Shown: positions 34,360 to 42,794 of the stretch, one piece after another
Layout of the letters: the number at the start of each line of letters is the position of its first letter
Numbering within the stretch: the stretch's first letter is position 1
Assembly: GCA_900317625.1 (NCBI GenBank)
Contig: ONHK01000002.1
Span: 147,129 to 211,128 of the forward strand
Source of the DNA: an uncultured Treponema sp.
GTDB lineage: Bacteria > Spirochaetota > Spirochaetia > Treponematales > Treponemataceae
Direction: 5' to 3'
DNA: 64,000 nucleotides
The notes under the pieces: generated by a model
Told to the model about the DNA's origin: nothing
Seen by the model: the letters and a program-made list of their open reading frames with translations, nothing else
Databases searched by the model: none
Made by a program: the position numbers and the translations under genes

Positions 34360-34974
34360 ATGACAGAAACAGAAAAAATGCTTGCTGGTAAAGTTTATGA
34401 TTCGTCTGATTCGGAATTGATTGAACTTAGAGGAAAAGCGCATAGACTTTGCACAGATTACAATAAAACTTATGAAACTGAAGCGCAAAAACGCTCGGAA
34501 ATATTAGATGAATTGCTTCCATGTTATGGAAGCAATTTGTATTTACAGGGACCGATTCAGTTTGATTACGGAAAATTCACTTCTTTTGGAAAAAATTGTT
34601 ACGCAAATTTCAATCTTGTGATTCTTGACTGTGCGCCTGTTCAGATTGGCGATAATGTTTTTTTTGGTCCGAATTGTTCGGTTGTTACGCCAATGCATCC
34701 TTTGTTGAATGAAGAAAGGCGTGTTAAGCAAAAAGCTGATGGAAGTTTTTATACAACTGAATATGCAAAACCGATTACAATAAAATCTGGTTGCTGGCTT
34801 GCTTCAAATGTAACTGTTTGCGGTGGAGTGACGATTGGGGAAAATTGTGTGATTGGCGCTGGTAGCGTTGTGACACGGGATATTCCGCCGAATAGCTTGG
34901 CTGCGGGCGTTCCTTGCCGCGTAATTCGTACACTTTCTGAAAACGACAGGCTTTTGCAATCGCGGAATATTTAA
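34360..34974 (+). CDS. maa: Maltose/galactoside O-acetyltransferase (left-handed beta helix)
   Basis: 204 residues. N-terminal Mac domain ('TEKMLAGKVYDSSDSELIEL') then hexapeptide repeats ending in 'SGCWLASNVTVCGGVTIGEN' and 'CVIGAGSVVTRDIPPNSLAA', with the conserved catalytic His in 'TPMHPLL'. It moves acetyl from acetyl-CoA to sugars. TATAAT plus AGAGG upstream: an ordinary leadered gene. No sugar operon adjoins it. Confidence 0.88.
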   Translation: MTETEKMLAGKVYDSSDSELIELRGKAHRLCTDYNKTYETEAQKRSEILDELLPCYGSNLYLQGPIQFDYGKFTSFGKNCYANFNLVILDCAPVQIGDNVFFGPNCSVVTPMHPLLNEERRVKQKADGSFYTTEYAKPITIKSGCWLASNVTVCGGVTIGENCVIGAGSVVTRDIPPNSLAAGVPCRVIRTLSENDRLLQSRNI

Positions 34975-34981
34975 TCGAACT

Positions 34982-35659
34982 TTAGTAAGTTACTTCACCA
35001 TCGTGCTTTAGTATGGATGAGTTTGTTACGCTTTGTATTGCTGCGATTTCTTTTAAAAGTTCATTATCTTTTTCGGATTTTATTTCAATAACAAGGTCTG
35101 TTCGGTTATTTGCAAGCGAGCATGACTTTGTTGTGAAATTTGAGCAATATTCTTTGCAAATGGAAGTGACTTTTTCTTCTAAGTCGTATCCTTCTCCGCT
35201 TACCAAAAGGATTTTTGCGGCTTTTGCCACAGGAACTTTTTCAAAAACAATCAGTGCAACTGTTACGATAAATGAAAGTGCGAATGCGATTTCGGCCTGA
35301 CCTGCGCCAGTTATTATTCCGCATGAAATTGACCAGAACAAGAAAACTAAATCCATTGGATCTTTGATTGCGGTTCTGAATCGGACTATTGAAAGTGCGC
35401 CGACCATACCAAGCGATACAACGACATTTGACTGCATTGTAAGAATTATTCCGGCGGTGATAAGATTTATTATTGCGAGCGAAATATTGAAATTTTTTGA
35501 GTAAAATGTCTTTCTTGTTAAAATTCTGTACGCAATAAAAATATAGACTGAAAATATTGCGGAAATTGCAAAAACAATCAGAATATTTTCTGGCGTCATG
35601 TCGTAGCGAGAAAATCCTTCAATAAATGATTTCTTAAAAATATCCTTAAAAGTTGTCAT
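34982..35659 (-). CDS. DUF4956 membrane protein
   Basis: 225 residues. Four hydrophobic helices in residues ~25-150 with the family phrase 'GMVGALSIVRFRTAIKDPMD' and 'LVFLFWSISCGIITGAGQ', then a cytoplasmic ACT-like C-terminal ~70 residues. DUF4956 proteins are regularly encoded beside VTC-type polyphosphate polymerases and CotH kinases, as here. It starts 10 bases after the VTC gene stop and is likely its partner. Confidence 0.85.
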   Translation of the reverse strand: MTTFKDIFKKSFIEGFSRYDMTPENILIVFAISAIFSVYIFIAYRILTRKTFYSKNFNISLAIINLITAGIILTMQSNVVVSLGMVGALSIVRFRTAIKDPMDLVFLFWSISCGIITGAGQAEIAFALSFIVTVALIVFEKVPVAKAAKILLVSGEGYDLEEKVTSICKEYCSNFTTKSCSLANNRTDLVIEIKSEKDNELLKEIAAIQSVTNSSILKHDGEVTY

Positions 35660-35669
35660 ATAAACTCCG

Positions 35670-36371
35670 TTAAATTATTGTTCCTTGTAAATTATATTTT
35701 CTGCACAAATAATATTTTGAAAAAGAAGTTTGTTGCAGCAATCCGGTTTGTAAAATTGATGAAATATAGTCGGGAAGAAGTTCATCGAATTTTACTTCCA
35801 TCATGTTTACATTTTTTTCCATTACAGGCCGAAATGCTGTTGAGTTGCTGAAAAATCCTTTTATGTCGGAAGAGCTTCTTATGTTTCTGTCAAAAGTTAC
35901 GCGTACATTTCCGATTTTGTAAATATATGGAACGCGTTCGTATGCGACGATGCAGACTGGTTTTAAATCTGAATATTGCATTTTTGAAACAAGTTTTTTC
36001 AGCAAATATGGAGAATCGTTTTGAATTTCTGGAATTTTTCCATTCATTATAAGATTGCAGTCCTCTTTTGAAATTTGACAGTTGAGTTTTAGTGTTTTTG
36101 AATTTTCTTTCTGTTTGAGTTCAAGAGAAATTCTTTCCGCGTTGCAATTGTAAATTCGGATTCGGAATTTTTCGCGCGGGTCGGTGCCGTCTTCGTTTTC
36201 GTGGTAGCAAGTATTGTAAATATCGTCAAAATAAATGCTTCGGATTGAATAAGTGCCATTTTCCCCAGTGTGAGAATCCAAAGAAAGCACAGAACTTGCC
36301 CGTTTTTCTAAAACAGCAAGAATAATTTCTGGAGAAACGTATTTGTATTCGTGTCGGTACTTGTTCATCAT
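35670..36371 (-). CDS. VTC-domain protein (polyphosphate polymerase type)
   Basis: 233 residues from the ATG at 36371; the open frame begins 16 codons earlier but homologues start near 'MNKYRHEYKY'. 'RHEYKYVSPEI' (near the start), 'YSIRSIYFDDIYNTCYHEN', 'KFRIRIYNC', 'SLELKQKENSKTLK' and 'MEVKFDELLP' are the basic and acidic tunnel residues of VTC polyphosphate polymerases. It could make polyphosphate or act on another phosphate chain. No clear ribosome site. Confidence 0.8.
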   Translation of the reverse strand: MMNKYRHEYKYVSPEIILAVLEKRASSVLSLDSHTGENGTYSIRSIYFDDIYNTCYHENEDGTDPREKFRIRIYNCNAERISLELKQKENSKTLKLNCQISKEDCNLIMNGKIPEIQNDSPYLLKKLVSKMQYSDLKPVCIVAYERVPYIYKIGNVRVTFDRNIRSSSDIKGFFSNSTAFRPVMEKNVNMMEVKFDELLPDYISSILQTGLLQQTSFSKYYLCRKYNLQGTII

Positions 36372-36390
36372 AAAAAAGTTTAATTTTGAA

Positions 36391-36408
36391 TAGTCTAAAA
36401 ATAGACTA
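36391..36408. promoter_or_regulatory. Inverted repeat upstream of the VTC gene
   Basis: TAGTCTA-AAAA-TAGACTA, perfect 7-bp arms, 20 bases before the chosen VTC start in the divergent VTC/CotH spacer. Operator or short hairpin. Confidence 0.4.
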
Positions 36409-36519
36409 AAATTTAACATAGAATTTACATTATTTTTATCTTTTAGTAAATAGGTTTAATCTGATAAACCAAGTTTTTGAGAATTTATTTTTAATAATTG
36501 TTTTTTTATGAATTCTATT

Positions 36520-36525
36520 TATAAT
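36520..36525 (+). promoter_or_regulatory. -10 element of cotH, leaderless spacing
   Basis: TATAAT ends 7 bases before the ATG at 36533; no ribosome site. Confidence 0.6.
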
Positions 36526-36532
36526 TTCTAAT

Positions 36533-37777
36533 ATGCTTATAAAAAGTTCAAAAGTGCGCCGCAGAATAATTTATGGATTTATGCTTCTTTCGATGTTGCT
36601 ATTTTTTGTAGCTTCCGCATTGAATCATATTACAGTTGAAAAATGTAAAAAATTGAATTTACCGATTCTGTATATTGTTACGGATAATAATAAACGGATT
36701 TCCAAAAAGGAATCTTATGTTGGTGCGCATTACGAACTGGATGAATTCTATGGAAAGTGTAAAATTCGTGGGCATGGAAATACAACTTGGGTGACTCGTG
36801 AACTTTATAAAAAGCCGTATCTTTTGAATTTGGAAAAATCTGCGCCGCTTGCCGGGCTTCAAAGAGCAAAAAAATGGATTTTAATGGCAAATACTGCGGA
36901 TAAAGCTGTTCTTAGAAATTTTTATGGCGAGAATCTTGCAAAAAATGCGTGGAATAATTTTAAATGGACGCCTTCCAGTCGGTTTATAACTTTAATTGTC
37001 AACGGAAAATATAGCGGACTTTACGAGCTTTTTGAAAAAGTTGAAATGGAAAACGGTCGGCTTGCAGATTTTTGCGGTCCAGGCTCGTTTCTTGCGTGTG
37101 TAAATTCCCGGATGGACAAAGAATATAATTTTATTACAAAAAATAATATAAAATTCAGTATTCGCTCGCCGGAAGCAACGCAGGATGTTTATGTTTCTTG
37201 GCATCAGATTTTGCAGTCTTTTGAGGATAAAATTTATTCAGGCTTGGACTGGACGGATTCAGAATTGGGAAAATATCTTGATTTGGATTCGTTTGTTGAC
37301 TGGTTTATTGTAAACGATTTTTCAAAGAATCATGATGCAAGGTTTCAAGCTTCGTGTTTTGTGTATTATGACACTGATTCAAAAAAGTTGTATATGGGAC
37401 CGGCTTGGGATTTTGATTTGGCGTTTGGAAATATTGCCTGGGACAACTGTGAAAAAACTGATGGATTTTGGGTTTGCACCGATGGATGGTACGAGCAGCT
37501 TTGGAAACTTGAAAAATTCAGAAAATCTGTGAAAAAACGTTGGAACGAGCGAAAATCCGTTTTGAATTCTGCGGATGAATGGCTTGAAGAGCAAAGTTTG
37601 TTTCTGAAGAATGCGATTGATTTGAATAACACGATTTGGCCTGCGTTTGGAAAAAGACAATGGCCGCATACGAATGGCTGGAAAGACCGAAAAAATCATA
37701 AAATGGAAATAGATTATTTTTCAAATTGGATAAAAAATCGATATTCTTGGTATGATGAGGCTATAAATCAGCTTTAA
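36533..37777 (+). CDS. CotH-family kinase-like protein, membrane anchored
   Basis: 414 residues. One N-terminal hydrophobic helix (about 12-30) anchors it or serves as an uncleaved signal. The CotH pattern follows: 'KIRGHGNTTW' (about 76-85), 'KKPYLLNLEK', 'ALLN'-like 'KKWILMANTADKAVLRNFYG', 'NGKYSGLYELFEKVEM', 'DWFIVNDFSKNHDA' and 'MGPAWDFDLAFGN', where the last holds the metal-binding Asp pair. CotH enzymes phosphorylate surface proteins in Bacillus spores; in non-spore formers the target is unknown. Divergent from the VTC/DUF4956 pair. Confidence 0.85.
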   Translation: MLIKSSKVRRRIIYGFMLLSMLLFFVASALNHITVEKCKKLNLPILYIVTDNNKRISKKESYVGAHYELDEFYGKCKIRGHGNTTWVTRELYKKPYLLNLEKSAPLAGLQRAKKWILMANTADKAVLRNFYGENLAKNAWNNFKWTPSSRFITLIVNGKYSGLYELFEKVEMENGRLADFCGPGSFLACVNSRMDKEYNFITKNNIKFSIRSPEATQDVYVSWHQILQSFEDKIYSGLDWTDSELGKYLDLDSFVDWFIVNDFSKNHDARFQASCFVYYDTDSKKLYMGPAWDFDLAFGNIAWDNCEKTDGFWVCTDGWYEQLWKLEKFRKSVKKRWNERKSVLNSADEWLEEQSLFLKNAIDLNNTIWPAFGKRQWPHTNGWKDRKNHKMEIDYFSNWIKNRYSWYDEAINQL

Positions 37778-37814
37778 GAAATCTAAAAAAAATGTTTGGG
37801 GCTTTCGCTGTTCG

Positions 37815-37844
37815 TTGACTTTGGAATGTTCTTTCCGTTAAAAT
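37815..37844 (+). promoter_or_regulatory. Predicted promoter of ptsI
   Basis: TTGACT (37815-37820), 18 bases, TAAAAT (37839-37844), then only 9 bases to the ATG: a nearly leaderless transcript. Confidence 0.65.
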
Positions 37845-37853
37845 TAATAGATT

Positions 37854-39572
37854 ATGGAAGTTTTTTTTGGTATATCAGCTGCTGATGGAACAGGAATTGG
37901 TCCGGCGTTTAGAATTCCTGACACTGTAAAAAGGGCAATTCCTCAGAAAAAAATTGATTCTTCTCAGATTGAAAATGACTGGAAACGTTTTGAGCAGGCT
38001 ATAAAAACTGTTACAGCTGATGTTTCTGCAAAGCTGGAGCAACTTCCAAAAAATAAAAAAACTGATATTCAGCGTGAGATTTTTGAAACTTATATTTTAA
38101 TGCTTGCAGATCCTGTGTTTTTAAAGGAAGTCCGCGAATATTTTGAAACAAATTTGTATAATATCGAATTTGCGGTTAATTTTAAGGCGCAGGAATATGC
38201 TTCTAAACTTAGGAATGCTGGAAATGAATATCTTGCAGAGCGCGCGCAGGATATTACGGACATTTTTGGACAAGTTTTAAATGAATTGCTTGATATTCAT
38301 CCGTTTGACATTACACAAGTTCCGGACGGTTGCGTTATTGTTACAACAACTTTAAGTCCGACGGACACAATTGTTCTTTCAAAGAAAAAAATTGCGGGAC
38401 TTGCACTTACAGAAGGTGGACTTTCTAGCCACGTTGTAATTCTTGCGCGGAATTTTGGGATTCCTACAGTTGTCGGTTTGAATGAAAAAAGCATTAAAAA
38501 GAAAATTCAGAATGGTGAAATAATAATTGTTGATACAGAATCCGGTGAAATTCTTGCTGAACCTGATGAAAAAACGCTGAACGAATTTAAAATCAAGATT
38601 GAAAATGAGCGGGCGGAACAAAAATTGCTCGATGAATATCTTGAAAAACCAGCCCGTTCAAAAGATGGCGTTGAATTTAAACTTTACGCAAATATTGGTT
38701 CAACAGAAGAAGCAGAAATGGCTGTGAAATGTGGCGCGGATGGAATCGGGCTTTTCCGTACGGAATTCTTGTATATGAGCATGGCGGATTGTGCCCATCA
38801 TGTTTCGGCGCGTGCGTTTAATGAAGAAGAGCAGTTTGAAGCCTACAAAAAAGTTCTTCAGGTAATGAATGGAAAACCGGTAACAATCAGAACCCTTGAT
38901 GCCGGCGGTGATAAATTTATTAATTCAGTTGATATGCCTCATTTTGAGGAAAAAAATCCGCTGATGGGAATGCGTGCGATTCGTTTAAGTTTATCATATC
39001 CGCAGATTTTTAAAACTCAGCTTAGGGCATTGTACCGAGCGAGCATTTATGGAAATTTAAGGATTATGCTTCCTCTGATTACTTCTACGGAGCAAGTTGA
39101 GCAATGTCTGGAGATTGCAAAAACTGTTCGGGAAGAATTGAAGGCTGATAATATTGAATTCAATGAAAAAGTTCCAATTGGAATAATGGTTGAAACAGCG
39201 GCGGCTGCTCTTACTAGCGACTGTCTTGCAAAAGTCAGCGATTTCTTTTCTTTGGGAACAAATGATTTGACTCAGTATACGCTTGGAGTTGACCGTGAAA
39301 ATTCAAATGTAAGTGAATTGTATGATGAATTCAGTCTTGCGGTTTTGCGTCTTATAAACATGACGATTGTGAACGCAAAAAAAGAAAATATTCCTGTTTC
39401 GGTTTGTGGAGAAATGGCTAGCCGGCATGATAGTATTCTTGTTCTTGGTGGAATGGGAATTAGAAATCTTAGCATGGGTTCAAAAATGATTTGCCGTACA
39501 AAAAAATTGCTTTCTCAATTTACAATTGCAGAGCTTCAGGCAATTTCTTCAAAAAAATTAAATAGACTTTAA
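37854..39572 (+). CDS. ptsI: Phosphoenolpyruvate-protein phosphotransferase (enzyme I)
   Basis: 572 residues. N-terminal HPr-binding part (about 30-140), the phospho-His in 'EGGLSSHVVILAR', and the PEP-binding barrel with 'GADGIGLFRTEFLYM', 'IRTLDAGGDKF', 'FFSLGTNDLTQYTLGVDREN' and 'VCGEMAS'. It passes phosphate from PEP to HPr. No HPr or enzyme II gene is in the window, so it may serve a regulatory PTS or sugars transported by genes elsewhere. der follows after 9 bases. Confidence 0.95.
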   Translation: MEVFFGISAADGTGIGPAFRIPDTVKRAIPQKKIDSSQIENDWKRFEQAIKTVTADVSAKLEQLPKNKKTDIQREIFETYILMLADPVFLKEVREYFETNLYNIEFAVNFKAQEYASKLRNAGNEYLAERAQDITDIFGQVLNELLDIHPFDITQVPDGCVIVTTTLSPTDTIVLSKKKIAGLALTEGGLSSHVVILARNFGIPTVVGLNEKSIKKKIQNGEIIIVDTESGEILAEPDEKTLNEFKIKIENERAEQKLLDEYLEKPARSKDGVEFKLYANIGSTEEAEMAVKCGADGIGLFRTEFLYMSMADCAHHVSARAFNEEEQFEAYKKVLQVMNGKPVTIRTLDAGGDKFINSVDMPHFEEKNPLMGMRAIRLSLSYPQIFKTQLRALYRASIYGNLRIMLPLITSTEQVEQCLEIAKTVREELKADNIEFNEKVPIGIMVETAAAALTSDCLAKVSDFFSLGTNDLTQYTLGVDRENSNVSELYDEFSLAVLRLINMTIVNAKKENIPVSVCGEMASRHDSILVLGGMGIRNLSMGSKMICRTKKLLSQFTIAELQAISSKKLNRL

Positions 39573-39581
39573 AGGTGAAAA

Positions 39582-41033
39582 ATGGCAGAAGAAAAAAATA
39601 TTGACGAAGAAATTCTAGAAAATGAAGAAGACGGTCTTGAAGAACGTTTTAATGGAATTGCCCGAAAAAAATATGAGGGAACTCCACTTCTAGTCATTGC
39701 TGGACGCCCGAATGTTGGAAAATCTACTCTTTTTAATCGTTTTATGCAGCGTCGGCTTGCGATTGTTGATCCAACTCCTGGAGTTACTCGCGACCCTGTT
39801 GAAGGAACTGCGATAATCAACGGAAAACCGGTTCATCTTATGGATACAGGCGGTTATAAACTTACCCGCGATGTTGGAACTATGGAAGCCGTGCTTGATG
39901 ATTTGGTTGTTGAACGTTCTCTTGAAATGATAAAAAAAGCCGATTTGATATTGCTTTTGCTTGAGGCAGGTCAAATTACTGGAGAGGACGAAGAATTTAT
40001 TCAGGAATTGCGTCCTTACTGGAATAAAGTTGTTGCGGCTGTAAATAAAACTGAAGGCGGAAGAAATGAAAGTGTCGCATGGAATTTTGCTCAGTTTGGA
40101 TTTAAGAAAATGTTCTTTATTTCTGCGCAGCATGGCGACAATATTACAGAACTTGCGGAATATTTAACTTCAAGGCTGGATTTTTCAAAAGTAAAGGAAG
40201 TTGATTCTGAACAGCCAATCCGAATTGCAATTATGGGAAAACCGAACACTGGAAAATCGACGCTTTCAAACAGGTTGACTCATTCAAATGCTTCAATTGT
40301 TTCAAATTATGCGGGAACAACACGCGACACTGTTGAAGGTGGATTTGAGTATGGCGGAAAGAAATTTCAGGTTTTGGACACGGCAGGAATAAGAAGAAAG
40401 GCAAAAGTCCATGAAAATGTTGAATATTATTCTGTAAATCGTGCAATAAAAACATTGGATCGATGTGATGTTGTGTTTTTGATGATTGACGCAATGGAAG
40501 GGCTTGCCGAACAAGATAAAAAAATCTGTAGCCTTGCTTACGAACGTGGCCGTGGAATAATTTTTGTTTTGAACAAATGGGATTTAAAAGAAGATCAAAG
40601 CAAAAAAGTTATAAAAGACACAAAAAAATGGATAAATATAATGTTCGGGCAGATGGAATTTGCTCCGATTCTTACGCTTTCTGCGCTGGAAGGAACTGGA
40701 ATCAAAGCCTTGCTGAACGAATGTATTGAACTTTACAATCAGTTGAATCATAAAATTCCTACTACAGCATTGAATCTTGCATTGAAGGATTGGCTCTTTA
40801 AATATCCGCCGCCGGCAAGTAAAACTGCTCATTTTAAAATTCGGTATATGACGCAAAAAAGTGTGAATCCAGTGAATTTTTTGATTTTTGCGACACGACC
40901 GGAAGTTGTTCCAGAAACTTACGTTACTTACTTAAAAAACAGGATTCGTCAGGATTTGGGATTCGATAAAATTCCTGTTCAGCTAGAAATGAAAGCTAGC
41001 CGAAAAAAATGGGAAGACAGGGAAATTCAGTAA
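39582..41033 (+). CDS. der: Ribosome-assembly GTPase Der (EngA)
   Basis: 483 residues with a ~35-residue acidic N-terminal extension. Two GTPase domains: G1 'GRPNVGKST' (about 47-55) and 'GKPNTGKST' (about 216-224), G3 'DTGGY' and 'DTAGI', G4 'NKTE' and 'NKWD', then the KH-like domain with 'PPASKTAHFKIRYMTQ'. It acts in 50S subunit assembly. The acidic extension is longer than in E. coli. MerR gene follows after 3 bases. Confidence 0.95.
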   Translation: MAEEKNIDEEILENEEDGLEERFNGIARKKYEGTPLLVIAGRPNVGKSTLFNRFMQRRLAIVDPTPGVTRDPVEGTAIINGKPVHLMDTGGYKLTRDVGTMEAVLDDLVVERSLEMIKKADLILLLLEAGQITGEDEEFIQELRPYWNKVVAAVNKTEGGRNESVAWNFAQFGFKKMFFISAQHGDNITELAEYLTSRLDFSKVKEVDSEQPIRIAIMGKPNTGKSTLSNRLTHSNASIVSNYAGTTRDTVEGGFEYGGKKFQVLDTAGIRRKAKVHENVEYYSVNRAIKTLDRCDVVFLMIDAMEGLAEQDKKICSLAYERGRGIIFVLNKWDLKEDQSKKVIKDTKKWINIMFGQMEFAPILTLSALEGTGIKALLNECIELYNQLNHKIPTTALNLALKDWLFKYPPPASKTAHFKIRYMTQKSVNPVNFLIFATRPEVVPETYVTYLKNRIRQDLGFDKIPVQLEMKASRKKWEDREIQ

Positions 41034-41036
41034 TTA

Positions 41037-41357
41037 ATGTATTCAATCGGGCAAGTTGAAGAAATTACAGGTGTAAAGGCTCATGTTTTGCGCTATTGGG
41101 AAGAGATTATTCCTGGATTTGCGCCGCAGAAAGATATTGGCGGAAGGCGGATTTATTCTCAGCGTGAGCTTGAGCTTGTTATGCGCCTGAAATTTTTGAT
41201 TTATGAAAAAAAATTTACAATTGAAGGTGCGCGCGACCAGTTGATTGCGGAAGTTGATTCCGTAAACGATAATGCGGATGTGATTCGGCAAATCAGTGAA
41301 CTTAGGAAAGATTTGACGGATTTGTATTTTGAAATAAAAAATTTGCAAAAAAAATAA
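41037..41357 (+). CDS. MerR family transcriptional regulator
   Basis: 106 residues. 'MYSIGQVEEITGVKAHVLRY' then 'WEEIIPGF' and 'GGRRIYSQRELELVMRLKFL' form the MerR winged HTH; the end is a short coiled coil with no metal-binding Cys. Short MerR proteins of this kind are common next to housekeeping genes and are often of unknown target. Its ATG lies 3 bases after the der stop. Confidence 0.88.
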   Translation: MYSIGQVEEITGVKAHVLRYWEEIIPGFAPQKDIGGRRIYSQRELELVMRLKFLIYEKKFTIEGARDQLIAEVDSVNDNADVIRQISELRKDLTDLYFEIKNLQKK

Positions 41358-41375
41358 AATTCAAAAGATTTGGAT

Positions 41376-42794
41376 ATGAAAAAAGAAAATTTTACGGAAG
41401 CCAAGTGGTACGATAATTTTAAGAAAAAGAAATCTTCAAAAATCTCTGCTGAAAAAAAAGAGCGCAAAGAATTCAATAAAGAAAGAGATAAATTTTTTGA
41501 TGAAAAACGCCGTGGCTTAGACAAGAAAAATAAAATTCAGCAAATTTATGAAAAAAAATCTACGGAGAAAAATGATTTTTCAAAAGTTGATGCAAGAATT
41601 CTAGAAAGCAAAAATATGTTCGATTTTGAAAAATTACCGGAAGATGCGGTGAAAGTTCTTGAAAATTTTGATGAGATTGTGCAGGGCGTTCGACCTTTGA
41701 ACAGTCGGCAGATGCAAAATCTTTCAAAAGATATTCGTGCGCTTTCACATCAGCTTACGGATGAACGAGAAACTAGGCGCGCTGGTTATATGAATGCAAA
41801 TCAGGAACTTTCTGCTTATATTCGTTATTTTTCATGGTGGAATCTTGTTCGGCTCACACGCGTTTTTTCAAATATTTCTTCTTCTGCGTTTGAATTAAAT
41901 GATGGCGATGTGATTTTGGATATTGGTTCGGGGCCGCTTACGGTTGTTTCTGCACTTTGGTTAAGTCGCCCGGAACTTCGAAATAAAAAATTGACTGTTT
42001 ATGCGATGGATATTTCGCAGAGCACAATGTCTGTTGGCGAGGATTTGTATCTTTCGATTGCGGCGAAAGCACTTCCGTCTGGGGAAAATTCTTTGCCGCA
42101 TTGGAATATAATCCGCGTAAAAGGTGGAATTGGAACTCCGCTCCGCAAAAAGGCGAATTTGATTACCTGCGCAAATATGTTCAATGAACTTTATCAAAAA
42201 GAACACGAAAATCCGGAAAAAATTGCGGATGCGCAGATTCAGAATTTGCTTGCGTATGCAGATGAACGCTGCTCGTTTTTTATTGCAGAACCAGGAATGC
42301 CGGTTGCGGGGCGTTTTATCAGCCTTATGCGGGAACGTTTTATCAAAAATAATCATCCTATTGTTGCGCCTTGCTCGCATCAAGGAATTTGTCCGATGGA
42401 TGGAAATCATGCTCGTTATGGTGGAAGTGCAAAATGGTGCAACTTTTCGTTTTCTACAGAAAATGCGCCAAAAAAACTGCTTAAACTTTCAGAATTGGCA
42501 GGGCTTCCAAAAGAACGTGCAGTAATCAGTTTTATTTTTGCTGGAACAAAACATGAAATTTCAGCAGCCGAAAAAGATGATAAAATTCTTTCTGTAAATG
42601 TTGTTTCTGATCCGATTTTTCTTCCGCCGCATAGAGCCGGTTTTTATTCTTGTTCACAGAATGGAATGGTGCTTTTGGTTAATGGCAGCGGAAAAAAATT
42701 GAAATCTGGTGACAAAATAAAAATGTCCATGCTGAAAAACACGGACATTTTGGAAAAAGATAAAAAATCTGGTGCTGTTTTGATTACGGTTTAG
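41376..42794 (+). CDS. Rsm22-like methyltransferase
   Basis: 472 residues from the ATG at 41376 (a TTG two codons earlier is possible). Residues ~1-75 are a very Lys-rich coil. The SAM fold has motif I 'ILDIGSGPLTVVSALWL' near residue 185, followed by 'CANMFNELYQK' and 'FFIAEPGMPVAGRFISLM'. The Cys-rich 'APCSHQGICPMDG' plus 'KWCNF' corresponds to the segment that in mitochondrial Rsm22/METTL17 binds a 4Fe-4S cluster. The family acts on the small ribosomal subunit. Its stop overlaps that of the acyl-CoA ligase by 4 bases. Confidence 0.82.
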   Translation: MKKENFTEAKWYDNFKKKKSSKISAEKKERKEFNKERDKFFDEKRRGLDKKNKIQQIYEKKSTEKNDFSKVDARILESKNMFDFEKLPEDAVKVLENFDEIVQGVRPLNSRQMQNLSKDIRALSHQLTDERETRRAGYMNANQELSAYIRYFSWWNLVRLTRVFSNISSSAFELNDGDVILDIGSGPLTVVSALWLSRPELRNKKLTVYAMDISQSTMSVGEDLYLSIAAKALPSGENSLPHWNIIRVKGGIGTPLRKKANLITCANMFNELYQKEHENPEKIADAQIQNLLAYADERCSFFIAEPGMPVAGRFISLMRERFIKNNHPIVAPCSHQGICPMDGNHARYGGSAKWCNFSFSTENAPKKLLKLSELAGLPKERAVISFIFAGTKHEISAAEKDDKILSVNVVSDPIFLPPHRAGFYSCSQNGMVLLVNGSGKKLKSGDKIKMSMLKNTDILEKDKKSGAVLITV

